Source: Coptis chinensis
Lineage: Eukaryota > Streptophyta > Magnoliopsida > Ranunculales > Ranunculaceae
Length of the DNA: 64,000 bases
Assembly: GCA_015680905.1 (NCBI GenBank)
Contig: CM027381.1
Location: 19,321,501-19,385,500, forward strand
Direction of reading: 5' to 3'
Shown in pieces: positions 58,098 through 64,000 of the stretch. Every line of letters starts with the position of its first letter. The stretch's first letter is position 1. Made by a program: the position numbers and the translations under genes. The notes beneath the pieces were generated by a model. It did not search any database, was not told where the DNA came from, and saw nothing but the letters and a program-made list of their open reading frames with translations.

Positions 58098-61000
58098 ACT
58101 ACCCCCAAACATCATTTTGCTTGTCCTCAAACAAAAGATGAGAGAAAAAACTAAGATCACAAATATGTGATTTATTATACTAATCTTGTTTTGCAGAGTG
58201 CGATTGTATTGACCATATGCATCAAGGCCTTAAACCACTAGGACTTCCCTAGTGGACGAGTTTAAGCCTCGTCAGAGTTTTCCAAATAAGGTACTCACAA
58301 ACTTCCTCTATCTAGTACAAAGGGTCTTGTTTCCTTATTTATTCTCAGAAGTTTATACATCTCATTAGCGGGGAATAAAGAAAAGCTCTTTTGAACTCTG
58401 AATAATATATATACAGTAGTTTAATCATCTAAAAATAAACGTGCAAAACATAAGCAGTGAAATGCAAAAGCAGAGTCGTTTTCAAAACTTTTGGAGAGCA
58501 TACTTAAGTTGGGTCCTCACAGGGGTGTCTTGCAATCACAAGTCTCTGATATATTCACTCAAGTTTTGTTTTCTCAAGTGCATAGGGTACTTATATTTCT
58601 TACATACTCGAATGACGTCCAACAAAACTGGGGTCGATTGATCACAATATCCACTTACTATCACACCATCATATTCCTAGTTAAGTTAGAGGTCTTTTAT
58701 TATGAATTACGGGGCTCAGGTAGTGGTTTAGAAATAAAGGGAAAGGAAAACAAACTCTGATAAGTTAAGAAATTAGGTATCCAGGATATTTGTAACTAGA
58801 GAAGAACCTTCTTTTGTTCTTTACTTTCGAATTGTGATTCATTTTTTTAATCCTTTGGCTTTGTGACTCCATATGATTTTGAATTTTGGGAGTTCTAACT
58901 TTGCTTTTGTTTCTTTTGACATTGACTCCTTTTGATTTTGAACTTTTGGGAGATTCGACTTTTGAATCTTTTCTTTCTTTCTTTTTCTTTTCTATTTTGA
59001 AGCTTCTAACTGTTATGTTTTTGTACAAGGCCTTCTCTTCTCTTTTTACATATCATCTAATTCTCAACTCATCAGCTGGGTAAGCTTTTTATTGTGTGTG
59101 GTAACGGTTCAGGGATTGATGGCGAAGAAATAAAAAGGCTTTTAGAATTTGGTGAAGGCTCAAAGGGGTAACAAGAGGCCGGAAAAATTATCTTTTTGGG
59201 TTTTTAACGTTTATTTGGCTGTATCGATCCAAAAATGACCTAAATTCTCTCATAGGATATGGCGTGGTGATAAAACAAGTGGACGTGTTATCTCTCTATC
59301 CGGACATCCTTGTGTCATGACTCAATAATAATTCAGATGAGGCTTTTGGCTAGATTCCTCACAAGATATGGAGCTTAACTGTTCTAACTTTGGTCTCAGA
59401 AACTCACTGCTATATACAATCAAATGCTTATGCATGCCATTAATGAAAATGTGCGGAAACTATTGTATGTATTTTAGTCTGAGTTCGAAGAACGAATCTT
59501 TACTCTATTGCTATAATGAAACTTCTAAACCTTTTATTCAACATAGAAAAAGTAAAACAAGACTTTTAGTACTAAACAGAAAAATATTTTTGGTCTTTTT
59601 GAAATATTTTAAGAAAGAAAGAAATATAGAAAATCTATCTAATATAAAAATGCTAATAAATAAATGCCTAGTTTTTGCAAAATGTTACTATACCACCCCC
59701 AAACAGAAATATGCTTTGTCCTCAAAATATGAAGAAAAGGAATGAGATTACTATAGGAACATGAGAAAAATGGTAGGAACCTGTACTCTGTTCTTCGTTT
59801 TGAAAATATACCACCCCCAAACAAATTTGGAGTGTGGGTTGGTAGAAATAGAACGAGATGTACATGGGTTAATTATACTAGGGATTTACGTAATTATTCT
59901 ACTAAGTAATACTTAACATGCATGCAGAATTATACTTAGAAGTTCAGAAATAAAAGGATAGGAAATGCATGTATGTAAACAACTATCTATATTAAATGGG
60001 TGTGTGTGTGTTTTTTTAGGGTTGTTTTTCTTAATCTAAATGTATCTCTAACCATATAGAGGGTTTATACAAGAGAATAAAATCATACGTTTATCTAGTA
60101 TCATTTTGGTTACTCTGGGACGTAAGATTTTTATTTTTATATCCTCAAGGTTTAGGTTTTGAAAAACTATGGAGAGATGTTTTAAAGATAAGTCGTACAA
60201 AAGCAGTGATTTCGATCTAAGCTAAGTTTGAAAAGAAACCACAATAGGTGGTCTTAGGAAACTTTCGTGTCGGCTCTTTATTGAACACAATCCAATCAGA
60301 CCGTGGCTTCAGTTATGTGTGTGTTGGGAGATTTACTGCATAAGATGTAATAGGAAGGTTTATCTGATTGGACACTAGTGGATGGTGGAACTAGGTCTCT
60401 TTGGTGGATTTTGGTAATTATGGTTAAAATTGGGTGGAACCAATGCTCTTTTCTGATTGTTGTAGGTACGTTATCCTTGTCTGAATGTATTTTGTGGTTT
60501 GACGAACCCTGGAGGTGGTTGCGTTTGTGGCTTTGGGTATTGCCTCCATGTTGCATTTGGTATATTGAAAGCACAGACTTCTTGATGGTATGTTGGTGTG
60601 CAAGGGACAATTGGTATCTATGTGGGTTAAGCTGAGATAGAAAGTGCATGGTGATATGGGCGACCCTTAACAACACATAACTAATCTTCAAACCGCCCTT
60701 AGAATAATGGAGATTGCGTACTTCTAAGGGTTGGTCTATATGGAATCCATTACCTGTTTTGTTATTTGGAAAAATCACATAACTATTGAAGTATCGAGAA
60801 ACTCTATTATAAGAATGGGGAAAAACAAATATTTTATTAAAGAAAGAAAAAAACATTTGTTTTTGGCTTTTTGGTTTTTATGTTTCTAAATTACTATGAC
60901 AGGAAAATATAAACTATAAAACTACTAAGAAAAATCACTATGATGAAAGTGATCCTCCCAATAGAATGTGCTTGAAATTAAGTGGTTCTAATTGCGAACC

Positions 61001-61773
61001 ATCCCATAGTTTGGCCTCCCTAGATCTTCCACCTCTTGTTTTGCAAGTAGGCAAATCTAGTAAAGAGGACTAGATCTATTTCTAGATAATCTAGCCTCTC
61101 CTCTCCTGATCTCTAGTTAGCCCTATTTTTTAGCTATTCCAACCAGAGAGAAAGACGAAACTCGAAACAATTAGAAATCACCCATAGAAGGAAAAAGTTT
61201 TTTCAAAATCAAGGGCTCCAGCTACCAACCATCCTATGGTTTGGCATGCCTATGGAAGATGAGACATGCTAAACAATCATGAGAGACAACCGTAAGACAC
61301 CTTCACTCAATCCCCATCACCCTCTGCTTTGTTTCACATCTCTTCTTTATAGAGGAAAGACTACTCATCGTCAAAGGTGAGAGTGAATGAAAAATTCTTA
61401 TGTAAAAATAGAAAACAGGGAAATGAAAATAAAGACAGGAATTGTAAATGACAGGAATAGAAAAGCTATTCTAAAAAGAGTGTAAAATAAAGAAAAAGAA
61501 AATTGTATACTTGTTCCATAGGGGTACACTACTCAAACTACGAGTAAAATTGCTAACAAGGAATATGCAAGATATACTGTGGACTCAAGGCTCCGACACT
61601 TACAACCACACACTCCAAGTGGAGTGGTCCGGTTACCTTAATGATGCAATCCTATGGAATGCATCGATAAAACATAACATGAATCTTTTATAGTCAGATA
61701 TTTCAAGACTATATATGGGGTCATTTTAAGTCAGATTCCCCAAGACTATGCATATGAGATGGGTGATATGCTA
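58098..61773 (-). other. Element D 3' noncoding region with PPT
   Basis: Minus-strand order: post-ORF block near 61570-61670 (like that after pol of B), degenerate repeats, a part homologous to C (60240-60760), two G-tracts at 59812-59822 and 59694-59704 (TTTGGGGGTGG), conserved block 59168-59320, hairpin 58235-58255, and the PPT at 58098-58130. No reverse transcriptase, RNase H or integrase reading was found. The 186-codon frame at 60296-60856 overlaps the conserved noncoding part and is probably not a gene. Confidence 0.6.
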
Positions 61774-62679
61774 TTAACTATATACTAATAGTCTAAACAG
61801 TTGGGGATCTTTATAGAAAAACATATGCAAGCATTTACCCCCAAACAGAATGCTATGATGCATGCGGAGTGTAAGATGCAGAATGATAAGAAAAAGCTTA
61901 TATAATGCATCATGGAATTTATGCAATAACCCGTCATTGAATTGTCCAAGAGAGTATGAGTGTGGTAGTAGTTGTTCTTTATGAGGCTTAGATGATGTGA
62001 CAGATGGCAAACTGGATTTTTCAACCACTTGAATAAAGGGATCATCGTATGCTCTCAAGAACTCATATTCTACCTTAGATTCTATTTCCTCTTTTTGTGG
62101 CACTTCAATCAATGCGGGGCTCTTCTCAACTAGAATGATAGTCTCCGGAGTTTGTATATTGGGCAAAGTCTCTTTACTGGGAAAGTTTAGAAAATTATGA
62201 AGGATTTCAAAGGCAAATGGCTTAAGTGCGAGCTTGAGGTTTCTTTGAAATGGTTTAGTGGTGCATCCCTCAAAATTTGGTAGATTTTTTATGAATGGAG
62301 GTTGGCTTTTGAGAGGTGTTAACTCGGGGGAATGAAGGTTGGGTGGTGGTTCTTTATATGATCTCGAGGACTTAGCAAACTCTTCATCTAGTTTTGGCAT
62401 TTTCACAAATTTGTGGTTCATATCGGCAATATTAAGGATGTCACAAATTTGTTCCATCGATAAGTCTTTAACGGCCAAAATAAAATTAGATCCACCTTCC
62501 ACTATAAAATTTATATCCTCTTCTCCAGGCACTTCATTTTCTTTGTCCTCTTTATCTAGAACTTCATAAATTTCCTCAATGTCATCGTCCAAGTTTGTCG
62601 AGTTACTCTCCAACACAGGTTCTAGAGTTTCTTTTGTTGAAGTGTTCTCATGCATATCATCATAGAATCTGGAATTCAC
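61774..62679 (-). CDS. Element D ORF downstream of gag, unknown
   Basis: An open frame of 301 codons on the minus strand. The N-terminal third is very acidic (NLDDDIEEIYEVLDKEDKE), the middle is proline- and lysine-rich (PNFEGCTTKPFQRNLKLALK). The last about 40 codons run through a TTTGGGGGTAAA tract (about 61837-61848) that elsewhere lies in noncoding DNA, so the real coding end may be earlier or the frame shifted. By position it could be the gag-protease linker region of an element that lost pol. No protease motif seen. Confidence 0.5.
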   Translation of the reverse strand: MNSRFYDDMHENTSTKETLEPVLESNSTNLDDDIEEIYEVLDKEDKENEVPGEEDINFIVEGGSNFILAVKDLSMEQICDILNIADMNHKFVKMPKLDEEFAKSSRSYKEPPPNLHSPELTPLKSQPPFIKNLPNFEGCTTKPFQRNLKLALKPFAFEILHNFLNFPSKETLPNIQTPETIILVEKSPALIEVPQKEEIESKVEYEFLRAYDDPFIQVVEKSSLPSVTSSKPHKEQLLPHSYSLGQFNDGLLHKFHDALYKLFLIILHLTLRMHHSILFGGKCLHMFFYKDPQLFRLLVYS

Positions 62680-62708
62680 ACGGTAGTCATGTAGATGGTG
62701 ATGTGGCT

Positions 62709-63266
62709 TTAATTGGTAATAAATGTCAAGATGGGCTTTACCAATTGTTTTTGGTATAGCGACACCTTGTTCTTCTTTTTGGTTAGGTTCTGGACTAGTG
62801 GAAGAATATTAGTCTCAGATATGGTATCGATTAAAATAGATTGAAGAGAACATAAGGTCTTTGCCATTTGTTGTATTTGAATTGTTTGCTCTACCATTGC
62901 TTGGTAAAGTTGGTATGTGATGGATGGTGGAGTGGAATACGAATTTGAAATGGATGGTGATGTGAATGGTAATGGATTGTTAGTGAACCCATATTCAAAC
63001 TGACCAGGTGGATATATGAATGATGGTTGACTATTTGTGGTGGAATTCCATGAATTGTCTGCATGATTAGAAAACTCTAGGGTGTATTGGGTACTATGGA
63101 AATTTGAAAATTGAGAATTGTAATCGTAAAAATATTCCATAAGAGGCTCGAACTTGGTATATGATGTGCATTGAGATGCCCAATGATACGGACTACCACA
63201 ACAAGAACAAGGTTCTAGGTTTGCATTGTAATTCCATGACAGTTGCGATGCATATTGATAAGACAT
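62709..63266 (-). CDS. gag: Element D gag-like protein with CCHC zinc knuckle
   Basis: 185 codons from ATG 63266 on the minus strand. Residues 20-33 form a CCHC zinc knuckle, C-SC-C-GSPY-H-WASQ-C, typical of retroviral-type nucleocapsid. The rest is rich in S, N, Y and P and ends with KKKNKVSLYQK. It is open without stops. The major capsid domain is absent, so this is the C-terminal part of gag or a reduced gag. The following 301-codon ORF is in a different frame, 29 bases downstream. Confidence 0.6.
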   Translation of the reverse strand: MSYQYASQLSWNYNANLEPCSCCGSPYHWASQCTSYTKFEPLMEYFYDYNSQFSNFHSTQYTLEFSNHADNSWNSTTNSQPSFIYPPGQFEYGFTNNPLPFTSPSISNSYSTPPSITYQLYQAMVEQTIQIQQMAKTLCSLQSILIDTISETNILPLVQNLTKKKNKVSLYQKQLVKPILTFITN

Positions 63267-64000
63267 GAATGCTCAAACAAGAATGATGCACAATCTGCAG
63301 AAATTCATTTGTGACTTTAAAGTTTTTGAAAAGTTTGCATGCAATGTCTATAGATTAGAAACTATGCCCTGTTTGACTTTAACAGTGGGCGCGAAACTGG
63401 GTTTTGGGAACTAAACGCGTTGAGGGAGAAGATCACTACTTCACCAGATGGTGTGCCACCAAGAATCTCACCCACGGTATTTCTGAGGGAGGGGAGTGAG
63501 GAAGGAGGTTGGTCCACTAGAATCTGGTAGTTTACTACTCTCTTTGTTCGTGCTAGATGTTTGTCCTGATGGACGTGACTAAATTGGCTCTGCTTGGTTG
63601 ATTTTATCTTTTTAATTTGGTCTATGTAACAAACATTTCACGCAACATCTGTTCTAAAGTCGGTCTTAATCCCACTTTTTATTCTTTTATGGCTCGAGTT
63701 TAGCCTTAGCGTTAAATGTAAAGACGAGACTGAAATGTAAAACACACAATCATCCAAGCATGCTTAGTAACACACAAGTATCCTCTTACACTTTGTAGCG
63801 AGAAAGTTTAGAAATTACCGCCCAATGTGTGTGTACACGACCCTTGGGGTGAAGGCGACGTGGTGGGGTTGACGAAGTGCTTGGTGTCTTACGTGTCAAC
63901 CCACCGTTCGAGCTTTTCCTTATGGTTACAAATTTAATCTAACTAAGACCCACAAGTCGGGTTGAAATGTTGGCAAAGCCAATAAATTACAATTGATTGC
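63267..64000 (-). other. Element D upstream region
   Basis: No ORF of note. Would be leader or deleted gag of D. GC-richer than its surroundings near 63360-63420 and 63830-63910. The 5' LTR and primer site are not recognised in the window. Confidence 0.35.

Noticed and set aside
60296..60856. 186-codon minus-strand frame in element D
   Set aside because: It lies over a segment conserved with C, where no frame is kept, so probably a chance open frame.

Overview
The window is repeat-dominated plant nuclear DNA, almost certainly from a dicot. It is AT-rich and has no bacterial-style gene packing. Its coding remnants are plant Ty3/gypsy retrotransposons of the Athila type, a Tat/Ogre-type solo LTR, plant LINE tails, a Mutator-like element (MULE), a hAT transposase, Helitron ends, a replication protein A (RPA1)-like gene and a plant-specific zinc-finger homeodomain (ZF-HD) gene. 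I see no intact host gene. Nearly all coding sequence carries stops and frameshifts, so features are annotated as pseudogenes unless stated.

Layout. (1) 1-3852: 3' end of a plus-strand Athila-like element (A) and its 3' LTR, inserted in the protease gene of a related element (B). (2) 3853-14012: the rest of B: pol, two extra ORFs (ORFa, ORFb), a long 3' noncoding region, polypurine tract (PPT) and 3' LTR. (3) 14013-27579: older mixed DNA. It holds three copies of an upstream repeat, a 5'-truncated LINE split by a solo LTR, an RPA1-like pseudogene with a second LINE tail, a coiled-coil gene fragment on the minus strand, a ZF-HD pseudogene, a candidate Helitron end and a small intact ORF related to the retrotransposon ORFa. 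(4) 27580-46458: the LTR of minus-strand element C, split by element E. E is plus strand, 27668-44916, with both LTRs, a tRNA-Asp-like primer site and target duplication GTTGG. E in turn carries a minus-strand solo LTR and a 1.9-kb MULE with a 9-bp target duplication. (5) 46459-56216: the body of C with ORFb, two tandem ORFa copies and a 5'-truncated pol. (6) 56217-57371: a Helitron 3' end and part of a hAT transposase. (7) 57372-64000: minus-strand element D, which has gag-like ORFs and no pol, inserted in the hAT.

How the parts work together. A, B, C and E share one plan: gag-pol, then ORFa, then ORFb, then about 1.7 kb of noncoding sequence, PPT and LTR. Noncoding signals recur around each ORF. 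A GC-rich motif lies in the leader of gag, ORFa and ORFb. A TTTGGGGGTGG tract follows pol, ORFa and ORFb, and also forms the true PPT. All five elements share a block of about 150 bp and a covarying hairpin just before the PPT. These conserved noncoding modules, not the decayed proteins, are the most unusual signal in the window. No CRISPR, rRNA or convincing tRNA gene was seen.
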